Counted from the first letter of the stretch, positions 26,204 through 34,811 are shown. The stretch is DNA of 64,000 nucleotides from Streptomyces sp. NBC_00237 (GCF_026342435.1 NZ_JAPEMT010000002.1:2108001-2172000), one strand, 5' to 3'. Numbers and translations are program-made. The notes: generated by a model from the sequence alone, not told the origin.

Positions 26204-26216
26204 TCGTGCCGGGTTG

Positions 26217-26972
26217 CTAGTTCCAGGCGTTGTTCTGGTTCTGGGCGTGCGCGCCCTGCTGGCCCACGCCGTACTGGGCGGCCATGCCCTGGCCGATCAC
26301 CGCGTTCTGCGGCGGCATGACCTCGCTGGGCTGGACCAGGACGATGCCCTGGCCGAGGAAGCTGAGTTCCCAGCCCTCGCCCGTGTTGCCGCGTCTGCGC
26401 CGGATCCCCGAGGAGTGCGTCTGGGCCTGCATCTGCACCCGCAGCGACGCCGACCAGGCGACCACCGCGTCCGCGTCGGCGCTGATGTACCGGTCGGGCG
26501 TGACCTGCATCAGCAGAGGCTGCCCCGAGGTCATCAGGGCGGCCTTGCCCCGGCCGGAGATGTTCATCTGGTACTTGCCGGAGCCGGAGATCCCGTACTG
26601 GCTGTCGACGGCGACGACCTCGGTGTGCAGCGCCGAGTCCATGGCCAGGACGTAGCTGCTGTCGACGGTGAGGCCGTCCTGGTCGATGTCCACGACGTGG
26701 ATGTACTGGGCGAGGTTGGCCAGGAAGACGGTGCCCTGCCCGGAGCAGCGCATCAGGTCCAGGCCCTCGCCGGTGTTGGCGCGGGCACGCTGTTGCTGCT
26801 GCGAGACGTACTCGCCGTCGAACTCCATCAGCCCCTGGTAGGCGACCATGCTGCCCTTGCGGGCGAGGACGTCGTCGTGGCCGGTGAGGGCGACGCGCAG
26901 GAGCTGCGGGTTCTGCGCGGTGTAGCGCTCGGTGGACTGCACTTCGGTGTGGCCGAAAAGCGGGCTCTGCAT
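26217..26972 (-). CDS. AIM24-family protein (third gene of AIM24 operon)
   Basis: 251 residues, single AIM24 domain: a beta-rich fold with recurring S-G-x-G turns (MRCSGQGTVFLA, ISGRGKAALMTSG, FLGQGIVLVQPSE). The C-terminus is Gln/Asn/Ala-rich. AIM24 is named after a yeast mitochondrial protein; bacterial function is unknown. The start codon lies 17 nt after the stop of the upstream AIM24 gene, consistent with one operon. Confidence 0.88.
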   Translation of the reverse strand: MQSPLFGHTEVQSTERYTAQNPQLLRVALTGHDDVLARKGSMVAYQGLMEFDGEYVSQQQQRARANTGEGLDLMRCSGQGTVFLANLAQYIHVVDIDQDGLTVDSSYVLAMDSALHTEVVAVDSQYGISGSGKYQMNISGRGKAALMTSGQPLLMQVTPDRYISADADAVVAWSASLRVQMQAQTHSSGIRRRRGNTGEGWELSFLGQGIVLVQPSEVMPPQNAVIGQGMAAQYGVGQQGAHAQNQNNAWN

Positions 26973-26989
26973 GATGTTCCGTATCCCCC

Positions 26990-27670
26990 TCAGTGCCTGG
27001 TCCGCAGGCGGTCCGAGCTGTCCTCGCTGGGCTGTACGACGACGACGCCCTGGCCCGAGAAGGCCATCTGGTACGCCTCGCCACTGCCGCGCCCGATCAG
27101 CGAGGACGCCTTGAAGCTGCGCTTGCCCTTGACCTTGAGGTTCGGGGACCAGGCGACCAGGGCGTCCGGGTCGACGTACGTCTCGTCCTCGCCGCGTCCG
27201 CAGTCGACGACGACGGGGGTGCCGCGCGAGGTGAGGGCGACCCAGCCGGTGCCGGTGACCTTCACGTTCCACAGGCCCTGTCCGGCGAACTTGGCGAGGC
27301 CCTTGACCCGCTCGACGCCCCACTGGAGGGACGCGTCGAAGGCGAGCAGGTTGGTGCCGTTGACGGAGAGGGCGTCGTTGGTGAGGTTGATGACGACGAC
27401 GTCCGCGCCGTAGTCGGCGAGGTAGAGCAAGCCGTCGCCGGAGCACTTCATGAGGGGCGCGCCCTCGCCGGTGATCCACTGCGAGGCGATCTGGCGCACG
27501 GCGGGCGGGTTGGGCTCGTACTGGACGAAGCCCTCGTAGGCGACCATCGAGCCGGTGCGCGCGAACAGGTCCTGGCCGCCGACCATGGCGACCTTGAGCA
27601 TGGAGCGGCCGTGGTTCTCCATGCGGGCGGCGACGGGTGTCGGGGCGAAGCCCGCGAGTTGCTGGTTCAT
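26990..27670 (-). CDS. AIM24-family protein (second gene)
   Basis: 226 residues, single AIM24 domain, with MVAYEGFVQYEP, MKCSGDGLLYLADYGADV and FSGQGVVVVQPSED. ATG at 27670 follows GGGAG by 8 nt. It is 14 nt downstream of the TerD-AIM24 gene and recognisably paralogous to its C-terminal domain. Confidence 0.9.
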   Translation of the reverse strand: MNQQLAGFAPTPVAARMENHGRSMLKVAMVGGQDLFARTGSMVAYEGFVQYEPNPPAVRQIASQWITGEGAPLMKCSGDGLLYLADYGADVVVINLTNDALSVNGTNLLAFDASLQWGVERVKGLAKFAGQGLWNVKVTGTGWVALTSRGTPVVVDCGRGEDETYVDPDALVAWSPNLKVKGKRSFKASSLIGRGSGEAYQMAFSGQGVVVVQPSEDSSDRLRTRH

Positions 27671-27684
27671 TTCTTCGGGCTCCC

Positions 27685-29484
27685 TCAGACCTCGTACGGC
27701 TGGACGACGATGAAGTTGCCGGGGGCTCCCCGGAACTGGAGGTTCACGGTCTCTCCGCTGTGGCCGGGGAACGCCTGGCGGCGCAGCCTGACCTGGCTGG
27801 AAAGGATCACCTGGGACGCGGCCGACCAGGCCACGATGGCGTTGCTGTCGGCGAAGGTGGTGGGCGTGACCGGGAGGACGACAGGGATGCCCTGGGTCTT
27901 CACGATGACGGTGCCCGTGCCGTGGAACATCATCGTGAAGAGCGCGCCGCCGGGGATGCCGTGGCCCTCGATGCGGCGGACCTCGTGGGTGAGGGTCTCG
28001 TCGAAGGCGAGGACGTTCTCGGCGGAGACGCAGATGCCGTCGCCCTGGAGCTCGATGGGGTGCAGGTGGGCGGCGTTCTCCGCGAAGAAGACCTGGCCCT
28101 GCCCGGAGCAGCGCATCAGCTGCATCTCCTGGCCGGTGGCGTTGCCGATCACCCGGCCCTTGAATCCGGCGCCCTTGTAGCTGAAGTCGACCTTGCCCTG
28201 GTACATCACCATGCTGCCCTGGCGGGCGAGTACGGGGGTGCCGTTGTTGCCGAGGTCGACCCGCATCAGCTGTTCGTTCTGCGGGGTCCAGCGCTGGCCG
28301 GTGGGCGTCTCGCGGAACTTCTGGAGGGCGGCCTGGAGACCGGGCGCGGTCTGCGGCGCACCCTGGGGAGGAATGCCCTGGGGAGGAATGCCCTGCGGCG
28401 GCATGCCCTGGGGCGGCATGCCCTGGGGCGGCATGCCCTGCGGGATACCTTGGGGCGGCATGCCCTGCTGGCCGTACGGCTGGTGGTGCTGTTGCGGCGG
28501 GTACTGCCCCTGCTGCGGCGGGGGCTGCTGTCCCGGCTGTCCGTACGGACCGGGGGCCGCCGGTGCGCCCTGCGGGTAGCCGTACTGGCCGCCCTGGCTC
28601 TGGCCCGGGACCTGCTGCCCGTACCCCTGGGGCGGTTGCGGCGCCTGGGGTGCGTGCGGCGGCTGTCCGTATGGCTGCTGGGTGTGCAGCGGTGCGGCGA
28701 TGGTCTGCGCGGCGTGCACCGGAGGGACGGCGGGCGCGGGTGCCGGGGGCGGGGTGCTGCCCTGCGGCGGGGTGTAGTGCGCGGCCGGAGCGGGCTGCTG
28801 CGGGGCCGGGGCCTGCGGTGCGGGCTGCTGGGCCGGTGCGCCGAAGGACGGAGCTGGCTGCTGCTGCGGTACGGGCTGGGGCGGGCCGGACTGTCCCGGC
28901 GGGGCGAATCCGGGCGTCGCACCCGGCTGGGGCGCGGGGGCCGCAGGCTGCTGCTCCTCCTCGACCTCGCCGCCGAAGTTCTTCAGCAGCGCTTCCAGGC
29001 CGCCGTCGAAGCCCTGGCCGACGGCGGCGAAGCGCCACACGTCCTTGAGGTAGAAGTCACCGAGCATCACGGCGCGCTCGGTGCTGAACTCGGAGCCGTT
29101 GAAGGAGTACCGGGCGACTTCCTCGCCGCCCGCCACGACCCTGATGTATCCGGGAGACACCTGTGACATCTGTCCCGCACCGTCGATGGTCGCGGTGAAG
29201 GACAGCTTGTGGATGTGTGCCGGGATGCGGTCGAGAGTGACCCGGAACGACTCCGTGTCACCGGCCTGGGCGCCCAGGAGCTGGATCGACTCCTCGGGCG
29301 ACTTCGGCTGGTTGAAGAAGATGAAATACCGGTCGTCGGTGAGCTGCTCGCCCGCGTCGAGGCCGAAGCAACTGATGTCGAAGGTCAGCCCGGGAGCGCC
29401 GATCTGCACGCCTACGTACAGGTCCGTCCCCGCTGTGAGGTCACTGATCTTGGCCTTGTGGCCGCGCTGGAATTCCCTGGCCAT
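27685..29484 (-). CDS. TerD-AIM24 fusion protein (first gene)
   Basis: 599 residues in three parts: an N-terminal TerD domain (about 1-185: FDISCFGLDAGEQLTDDRYF, then RVTLDRIPAHIHKLSFTATI, YIRVVAGGEEVARYSF), a Pro/Gln/Gly-rich linker (about 190-375), and a C-terminal AIM24 domain. TerD domains bind calcium and are linked to tellurite and general stress resistance. ATG at 29484 (MAREFQRG) is typical for TerD proteins; the open frame starts 28 codons earlier. It leads the three-gene AIM24 operon. The linker has DNA-level tandem repeats. Confidence 0.92.
   Translation of the reverse strand: MAREFQRGHKAKISDLTAGTDLYVGVQIGAPGLTFDISCFGLDAGEQLTDDRYFIFFNQPKSPEESIQLLGAQAGDTESFRVTLDRIPAHIHKLSFTATIDGAGQMSQVSPGYIRVVAGGEEVARYSFNGSEFSTERAVMLGDFYLKDVWRFAAVGQGFDGGLEALLKNFGGEVEEEQQPAAPAPQPGATPGFAPPGQSGPPQPVPQQQPAPSFGAPAQQPAPQAPAPQQPAPAAHYTPPQGSTPPPAPAPAVPPVHAAQTIAAPLHTQQPYGQPPHAPQAPQPPQGYGQQVPGQSQGGQYGYPQGAPAAPGPYGQPGQQPPPQQGQYPPQQHHQPYGQQGMPPQGIPQGMPPQGMPPQGMPPQGIPPQGIPPQGAPQTAPGLQAALQKFRETPTGQRWTPQNEQLMRVDLGNNGTPVLARQGSMVMYQGKVDFSYKGAGFKGRVIGNATGQEMQLMRCSGQGQVFFAENAAHLHPIELQGDGICVSAENVLAFDETLTHEVRRIEGHGIPGGALFTMMFHGTGTVIVKTQGIPVVLPVTPTTFADSNAIVAWSAASQVILSSQVRLRRQAFPGHSGETVNLQFRGAPGNFIVVQPYEV
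28361..28450. repeat. 15-bp tandem repeats in the TerD-AIM24 linker
   Basis: Six consecutive 15-bp units of the CCCTGGGGCGGCATG type (the last one degenerate), encoding PPQG(M/I) pentapeptides on the minus strand. In-frame copy-number change would only alter linker length. Confidence 0.8.
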
Positions 29485-29637
29485 ACGTAACGACCGTCCC
29501 CCGTCCCGGATATGGATACGTCGCGTCAGGCTAACCGCAATCTCTGACAGTGCGGCAAGCCGGTACACAGTCGGTACAGATCACCGCACGTGCGGCGTCC
29601 GGGACCGGGGGCGTGGTGGGGCGGGCCCGAAGGGGTG

Positions 29638-30180
29638 TTACTGCTCGCGTGCTTTGGGGAGGTGCGGCAGCCGGTCGGCGGCCACCACCCCTTCGAGGTA
29701 GCCGCGAGCCCTTTCGGTGCGGGGGTATGCCTCCAGGAGCTCCCAGAAAGGGGCACCGTGCCCGGGGACGAGGAGGTGAGCCAGCTCGTGGAGGAGCACG
29801 TAGTCGATGACGTACTCCGGCATTCCCTGGAGCCGGTGCGAGAGCCGGATGCTGCCCTCGGAGGGGGTGCAGGAGCCCCAGCGGGTGTTCTGGTTGGTCA
29901 CCCAGCGCACCGAGGCGGGCTGCGCACGGCCGTCGAAGTACTGGTCGGAGAGGCGCGCGGCGTGCTCGGAGAGGTCGTCATCGCCGAGGGTGCGCTTGCT
30001 CTCCTGGGCGGCCAGCTTGTCGAGCATCACACTCACCCAGCGCTGTTCCTCCGCCTCCGACATGCGGGCGGGGATCAGCACGATCGTGCGGTCGCCCTCG
30101 CGGTAGGCGGATACGGTGCGGCTGCGCCGGGCGCTTCTGCGGACCTCGACGGCGAGGCGGGGGGACGGGTCGACGGACAC
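29638..30180 (-). CDS. YgjP-type (DUF45/M48-like) zinc metallopeptidase
   Basis: 180 residues. TRWGSCTPSEGSIRLSHRL and the helix VLLHELAHLLVPGHGAPFW carry the family signature, with H-E-x-x-H plus a downstream His as zinc ligands. Cytosolic and probably proteolytic; physiological substrate unknown. GTG start at 30180. It faces the ThiF-like gene across a 220-nt intergenic region. Confidence 0.9.
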   Translation of the reverse strand: MSVDPSPRLAVEVRRSARRSRTVSAYREGDRTIVLIPARMSEAEEQRWVSVMLDKLAAQESKRTLGDDDLSEHAARLSDQYFDGRAQPASVRWVTNQNTRWGSCTPSEGSIRLSHRLQGMPEYVIDYVLLHELAHLLVPGHGAPFWELLEAYPRTERARGYLEGVVAADRLPHLPKAREQ

Positions 30181-30304
30181 GCCCCGACGTTACCCGCTGC
30201 GCCTGGCGGACGTCCTGCCTTGGCGGGGTTACGGCCGGAACCCCGCTGATCCACGCGCCGGACGCGCTGCCCGCAGGCCAGCTTGTCGGACTAATGCCCG
30301 ACCC

Positions 30305-30313
30305 TGTGGACAA
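30305..30313 (-). promoter_or_regulatory. Isolated DnaA-box-like 9-mer
   Basis: TTGTCCACA on the minus strand, the high-affinity Streptomyces DnaA-box form, in the promoter region between the YgjP and ThiF genes. A second copy lies upstream of uvrD2. Confidence 0.4.
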
Positions 30314-30400
30314 CTTTCGGCACGGATTTCCGCCGCCGCGCATTCTGGGACCAGTCGATCACGCCGAGGGAGCGGAGACGACGGGACGGGGGTGGGTGCG

Positions 30401-31540
30401 ATGCATCCGAGGGTGAAGCCCGCACTGCGGCGGGCCTGGCGGGACCGGCAGAGCGTGCAGTTCGGCGTGACGTCCGCGCACGCGGTACTGGTCGGCCCGG
30501 TGGACACGGCGACCGGCACACTGCTGGGGCTGCTGGACGGGACGCGCGGCATGCCGCTGCTGCGCGAGGAGGCACGGGCCCGGGGTCTGCCGGAGGAGCA
30601 GGCGGACCGGCTGGTGGGGCGGCTCGCGGCGGCGGGGCTGATCGACGACGTGACCGCGGGCGGACCCGGGGCGGTGGCCCTGCTGGGGAGGTCCGCGGAG
30701 TTCGACCGGCTGCGGCCCGATCTGGCCTCGCTGAGCGTGGTGCATCCGGAGCCGGGCGGCGGGGCCCGGCGGCTGGCGGCCCGGCGGGCGGCCCGGGTGC
30801 AGGTCCGGGGCGCGGGCCGGGTCGGCACGACGCTCGCCGCGGTGCTGTCCGCGGCGGGGGTCGGGCGGGTCGACGTACTGGACGGCGGATGCGTGGAGCC
30901 GTGGGACGTCGCTCCGGGCGGGGCGGCGGCCGGAGCGGTGGGTTCGCGCCGGGACGCCGTCGCCCGTCGGGCGGTGCACGACTGCGCTCCCGGACGTGCG
31001 CCCCGGCGCCGGACGGATCAGGACCCGGACGGGGAGCCCGTTCTCTCGCTGGTCGTGGTGGCGCCGAGGGACGGGCTGGATGCCTATGTCCCCGACCCCG
31101 CGGTGGCCGAGCCCTGGGTGACGTCCGGGATTCCGCATCTGTACGCGGGGGTGGTGGAGGCCACGGGGGTGGTGGGGCCGCTCGTGCTGCCGGGCGGGAC
31201 GGCGTGCGCCGGATGCCTGACGCGGACGCGGGCGGAGCGCGATCCGGGGTGGCCGAGGATGCAGGCACAGTGGCGTTCGGGGCGGCGGGAGGGCGTACCG
31301 GCGTGCGACGTCGCGTTGGCCACCGCGGTGGCGGGGCTGGCGGCCGCCCACGCGCTGGCCCTCCTGGACGGGGAGCTGCCGTCGAGTGCGGGAGCGCGGT
31401 GGGAGGTGGCCCTGCCGCTCCTCGACTGGCGGGCCGAGCAGCTCGCCGCGCACCCGGAGTGCCCCTGCGGTGCAGGTCGGAGGGGAGAAGGGGACGCCCC
31501 CTCGGGGGACTTGAGGGGGCACGACACAATGGCACCGTAG
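30401..31540 (+). CDS. ThiF/E1-like adenylyltransferase-fold protein
   Basis: 379 residues. The N-terminal 85 residues (MHPRVKPALRRAWRDRQSV, then LLGLLDGTRGMPLLREEARA) look like the winged-helix peptide-binding region found in front of E1-like proteins of TOMM peptide pathways. A Rossmann E1 fold follows with VRGAGRVGTTLAAVLSAAG. Zinc-type cysteines appear in TACAGCLT and CPCG. No precursor peptide or YcaO gene is nearby. Mycobacteria have a similar gene next to the ABC1-kinase gene (from memory). Activity unproven. Confidence 0.8.
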   Translation: MHPRVKPALRRAWRDRQSVQFGVTSAHAVLVGPVDTATGTLLGLLDGTRGMPLLREEARARGLPEEQADRLVGRLAAAGLIDDVTAGGPGAVALLGRSAEFDRLRPDLASLSVVHPEPGGGARRLAARRAARVQVRGAGRVGTTLAAVLSAAGVGRVDVLDGGCVEPWDVAPGGAAAGAVGSRRDAVARRAVHDCAPGRAPRRRTDQDPDGEPVLSLVVVAPRDGLDAYVPDPAVAEPWVTSGIPHLYAGVVEATGVVGPLVLPGGTACAGCLTRTRAERDPGWPRMQAQWRSGRREGVPACDVALATAVAGLAAAHALALLDGELPSSAGARWEVALPLLDWRAEQLAAHPECPCGAGRRGEGDAPSGDLRGHDTMAP

Positions 31541-31627
31541 GCGCCGTCGGAAGTGCCGGGGAGAAGGCCGCGGAAGCGGAGACTCCGGGGCCGGTGCGGC
31601 GCGGCTGTCTGGGAATTGGAGGGGCTC

Positions 31628-33037
31628 ATGTCTGATCTTCCCCGGAAGGCGGTCACCCGTACCGCCAAGCTGGCCGCGTTGCCACTGGGCTTCGCAGGCC
31701 GGACCGCCTGGGGCATCGGGAAACGGATCGGCGGGAAGTCGGCGGAGATCGTCGGACGGGAACTGCAACAGCGCACGGCGGAGCAGCTCTTCAAGACCCT
31801 CGGGGAGCTGAAGGGGGGCGCGATGAAGCTGGGCCAGGCACTGTCCGTCTTCGAGTCCGCGCTGCCGGAGGAGATCGCCGGACCGTACCGGGCGGCCCTG
31901 ACGAAGCTCCAGGAAGCGGCCCCGCCGATGCCGACGAGCACGGTGCACAAAGTGCTGGTGGAGCGGCTGGGCGAGGACTGGCGGGAGCTGTTCCAGAAGT
32001 TCGAGGACAAGCCGTCGGCCGCCGCGTCGATCGGGCAGGTGCACCGGGCGGTGTGGCACGACGGGCGGGCGGTGGCCGTCAAGGTGCAGTACCCGGGGGC
32101 CGGTGAGGCACTGCTGTCGGACCTCAATCAACTGGCCAGGTTCGCCCGGATGTTGGGCCCGCTCATCCCCGGCATGGACATCAAGCCGCTGATCGCCGAA
32201 CTGCGCGACCGGGTGACGGAGGAGCTGGACTACGAGCTGGAGGCCCGGGCCCAGCGGGAGCACGCGGCGGAGTTCGCGGCCGACCCCGACGTAGTGGTGC
32301 CGGGCGTGGTGCACCAGTGCGACCAGGTGCTGGTGACCGAGTGGATGGACGGCATACCGCTCGCCGACGTGATAGCGGACGGGACGCAGGAGCAGCGCGA
32401 CCGGGCGGGGCAGTTGCTGGCGCGGTTCCTGTTCTCGGGTCCGGCCCGCACGGGACTGCTGCACGCGGACCCGCATCCGGGCAACTTCCGTCTGCTGCCC
32501 GCGGGTTCGGGTTCGGGTACGGCTTCCGGCTCGGCGGACGACGGTTCCACGGAGGACGAGGGGCCGTGGCGGCTCGGGGTGCTGGACTTCGGGACCGTGG
32601 ACCGGCTGCCGGGCGGGCTGCCGGGCACGATCGGCGAGGCACTGCGGATGACGCTGGAGGGCGACGCGGACGGGGTGTACGACATGTTGCGCCGCGACGG
32701 ATTCGTGAAGGAGGACATCGAGCTGGACCCGGGAGCGGTGCTGGACTACCTGCTGCCCATCATCGAACCGGTCCAGGTCGACGAGTTCACGTTCAGCCGG
32801 GGCTGGCTGCGGCAGCAGGCGGGCCGCATAGCCGATGTCCGCTCCCCCGCCCACCAGTTGGGCAAGCAGCTCAACCTGCCGCCCGCGTACCTGCTGATTC
32901 ACCGGGTCACGCTGAGCACCATCGGGGTGCTCTGTCAGTTGGGTGCGACGGTGCGGCTGCGGGAGGAGCTGGAGTCCTGGCTGCCGGGCTTCCTTCCGGA
33001 AGAGGAGGAGCGGGTCGAGCAGTCCAAAGCGGAGTAG
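31628..33037 (+). CDS. ABC1/UbiB-family atypical kinase
   Basis: 469 residues. Diagnostic motifs: KLGQALSVFE (K-x-G-Q), SAAASIGQVHRA (Ala-rich nucleotide loop), VAVKVQYPG, EELDYELEARAQ, LLHADPHPGNF and GVLDFGTVD. UbiB-type proteins support quinone or lipid metabolism; the actinobacterial substrate is unknown. A Gly/Ser/Thr-rich insertion (GSGSGTASGSADDGSTED) follows the catalytic loop. ATG at 31628. It lies 87 nt after the ThiF-like gene and is probably co-transcribed. Confidence 0.93.
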   Translation: MSDLPRKAVTRTAKLAALPLGFAGRTAWGIGKRIGGKSAEIVGRELQQRTAEQLFKTLGELKGGAMKLGQALSVFESALPEEIAGPYRAALTKLQEAAPPMPTSTVHKVLVERLGEDWRELFQKFEDKPSAAASIGQVHRAVWHDGRAVAVKVQYPGAGEALLSDLNQLARFARMLGPLIPGMDIKPLIAELRDRVTEELDYELEARAQREHAAEFAADPDVVVPGVVHQCDQVLVTEWMDGIPLADVIADGTQEQRDRAGQLLARFLFSGPARTGLLHADPHPGNFRLLPAGSGSGTASGSADDGSTEDEGPWRLGVLDFGTVDRLPGGLPGTIGEALRMTLEGDADGVYDMLRRDGFVKEDIELDPGAVLDYLLPIIEPVQVDEFTFSRGWLRQQAGRIADVRSPAHQLGKQLNLPPAYLLIHRVTLSTIGVLCQLGATVRLREELESWLPGFLPEEEERVEQSKAE

Positions 33038-33058
33038 CGGGCCGGCCCGGGGCCCGGG

Positions 33059-33334
33059 TCACCACCAGGAGGAGTCGAGGCGGCCTTCGATGGCACGGAG
33101 GTTGGCGCGGGCGCAGTCGACACAGAAGTACTGGCGGTTGCCGTCTTCGACGGAGAAGGTCCAGGTCGGCGGGGGGCCCTGGGCACGCGCACCGCACTGG
33201 GCGCAGACGACGGCCGCGCCGCCGTCGTCGGACGCGGGCCGCACGGGGCCGGGCCGCGCGGACTGGGGCTGGGGCTGGGCGGGCTCGGATTGCACGGGGC
33301 CGGATTGCACGGGGCCGGGTTTCTGCGGGTCCAC
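33059..33334 (-). CDS. Small zinc-ribbon protein
   Basis: About 91 residues from GTG at 33334. A Pro/Gln linker with GPVQSGPVQSEPAQPQPQ, then a zinc ribbon (VVCAQCGARA ... YFCVDCARANLR) and the tail RLDSSWW. The start has a weak ribosome site; the frame is open 31 codons further upstream, but that part overlaps the terminator hairpin at 33397-33428. Function unknown. Convergent with the ABC1-kinase gene. Confidence 0.7.
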   Translation of the reverse strand: MDPQKPGPVQSGPVQSEPAQPQPQSARPGPVRPASDDGGAAVVCAQCGARAQGPPPTWTFSVEDGNRQYFCVDCARANLRAIEGRLDSSWW

Positions 33335-33396
33335 GTCGCGACGATAGCCGCGGCACCGGGCGGTGTCTCCCCCGCACGCGGGAGTTGCACGCGCGC

Positions 33397-33428
33397 CGTG
33401 GGGCCGGTCCTGACGGACCGGCCCCACG
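33397..33428 (-). terminator. Terminator of the wblC operon
   Basis: Perfect 14-bp stem CGTGGGGCCGGTCC/GGACCGGCCCCACG with loop TGAC, 48 nt beyond the last stop of the wblC operon. Confidence 0.85.
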
Positions 33429-33475
33429 GGGTCGTGCTCACTGTCTCTCGGTACTGCGTGCCCTTCGGCGGTCTG

Positions 33476-33805
33476 CTACTGCATGACCGCCATGGCCAGC
33501 GCACGGCGGGCACGGAGCGACACGCGCTCCGCGCGACGCTGCATGCGCCGGGCCGCGACCAGGCGCAGGGCCTGGCGCTCGGCGTCGGCTTCCCGCCGAC
33601 GCTCTTGCATATGGGCACGAGCGAGGGCTTCTGGGATGAGTTGCATCTCGCGGGTCCTGTTCTGACGCGAGGCGTTCGCGCCGATGGTGCTTGCGGTGGA
33701 AGTCGCTGAGCCGGACGGCTCGTACGTCGTGGGGGTCATCGGGTCCTGCTTCTGGGGATCGTGCGTATGGGGGCGGTCAATCGGTCCTGTGCCGGTGATG
33801 TTCAT
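33476..33805 (-). CDS. Basic 109-residue protein translationally coupled to wblC
   Basis: The first half is polar and disordered (MNITGTGPIDRPHTHDPQK). The second half is a strongly basic helix-forming stretch (ARAHMQERRREADAERQ, then ARRMQRRAERVSLRARRA). The ATG overlaps the wblC stop as ATGA; a second ATG at 33739 has AGCAGGA five nt upstream and may be the main start. No known domain. Its fixed position suggests co-regulation with WblC under antibiotic stress (inference). Confidence 0.7.
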   Translation of the reverse strand: MNITGTGPIDRPHTHDPQKQDPMTPTTYEPSGSATSTASTIGANASRQNRTREMQLIPEALARAHMQERRREADAERQALRLVAARRMQRRAERVSLRARRALAMAVMQ

Positions 33806-34170
33806 GCTGCGACCGGGTTCTTGCGCGGACGGCCACGCGGACGCTTCCGGGCGACGACAACGCCCTGGACGAACAGCTCGCCACCCCAGACGCCCCAGGG
33901 CTCGCGACGCTCCTTGGCACCGGCGAGGCACGCCTCGACCAGCGGGCAGGTGCGGCAGAGCGACTTGGCGTACTCGACGTCGGCGGGGGTCTCGGCGAAG
34001 AAGACCTCCGGGTCGTACGAACGGCAGGGGACGGGCACGCCGAGGTTCTCGATGGCGTCGTCGAGCGCGGTGAGCGCGGTGAGGGGGGTCAAGGTCGGGT
34101 CCTCCGTGGAGCCGGGCGGCGGGATCGGGTGGGAAGTCGGTACGGACGGGGCGTGCGTGTCGATGTGCAC
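33802..34170 (-). CDS. wblC: WhiB7-type regulator WblC
   Basis: 122 residues. The [4Fe-4S] WhiB domain has four cysteines (PCRSYDPEVFF, then SLCRTCPLVEAC), the turn motif GVWGG and a C-terminal AT-hook RGRPRK. The AT-hook with GVWGGELF identifies the WhiB7/WblC subclass, an activator of intrinsic multi-antibiotic resistance that binds with the principal sigma factor at promoters carrying an AT-rich block next to the -35. GTG start with GAGGAA upstream. It is adjacent to uvrD2, as in mycobacteria. The long structured leader is described separately. Confidence 0.94.
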   Translation of the reverse strand: MHIDTHAPSVPTSHPIPPPGSTEDPTLTPLTALTALDDAIENLGVPVPCRSYDPEVFFAETPADVEYAKSLCRTCPLVEACLAGAKERREPWGVWGGELFVQGVVVARKRPRGRPRKNPVAA

Positions 34171-34284
34171 GGTGGTGGATTCCTCGTCTGTTCGTTCCGG
34201 CCGGTGGGCCGGTGGGTGGCTGGTACCGGTGTTGCTTGGTCCCGAGGCGCCTTCAGTCCGTCCTCCCCGTTCGGGGAAAACAGA

Positions 34285-34319
34285 AGGGCCGCGAAACCCG
34301 GGTGGGGTTCCGCGGCCCT
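34285..34319 (-). promoter_or_regulatory. Transcription attenuator in the wblC leader
   Basis: On the minus strand the arms 34319-34305 and 34299-34285 form a 15-bp stem with one mismatch and loop CACCC, followed by TCTGTTTTCC. This is the best intrinsic-terminator U-tract in the window. It lies after the uORF stop and 115 nt before the wblC start, so read-through must be conditional. A further 11-nt complementary pair (34318-34328 with 34246-34256) brackets it. Confidence 0.85.
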
Positions 34320-34341
34320 GAAGGCGCCGGCCTGATCGTCG

Positions 34342-34695
34342 TCAGGCTGGATCGCTCCAGGGTTCGAGCCCACGGAAGGCCCACATCTGGTGGTGGTGCT
34401 GCTGCGTCGTCTGCGTCTTCGAACCGGCACCGGTCGCCGCGAACGCATAGGTCTGCGCCTGTGCCTTCGCTACTGCTGCTTCCGGTGCCTTGGTCGGTCG
34501 CTCATTGCCGCCTTCGACGGTTCCCCGGACGGGGAAGCTCACCAGGGACGCCGGGCTGAGGGCGGTGAAGCCCGACAGACCGGTGCCACGCAGGGAGACG
34601 GCGGAAGCAGCGAGGATGAGCGACGAAGAGCCGAGGGTGCAGGTGGAGGCGACAGAGCGATCGGTCATTTTGGTGAAGTTAATGAAGCTGGTCAC
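34342..34695 (-). CDS. uORF (117 codons) in the wblC leader
   Basis: GTG at 34695 has AGGAGG 8 nt upstream, a strong translation signal. The product begins (M)TSFINFTKMTDRSV and ends MWAFRGLEPWSDPA, with a hydrophobic Ser/Leu/Ala stretch early and a THH-rich region (TQTTQQHHHQ) before the end. The stop codon sits in a 6-bp hairpin (34330-34347) just before the attenuator. Control of whiB7/wblC by an uORF and terminator has been reported; the exact reading frame used here is my inference. A shorter frame from ATG 34386 (14 codons) is the alternative. Confidence 0.65.
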   Translation of the reverse strand: MTSFINFTKMTDRSVASTCTLGSSSLILAASAVSLRGTGLSGFTALSPASLVSFPVRGTVEGGNERPTKAPEAAVAKAQAQTYAFAATGAGSKTQTTQQHHHQMWAFRGLEPWSDPA

Positions 34696-34811
34696 TGGAA
34701 TCGCCTCCTCTCGGCGTCTAGGGGTCCCGGCCGAGGCCGACACACACGTATTCGGATAAGTACAGCACAGAGACAGGGCTTCAGAGAAGAGCCGCTGTTC
34801 CCGTGGTTAAG

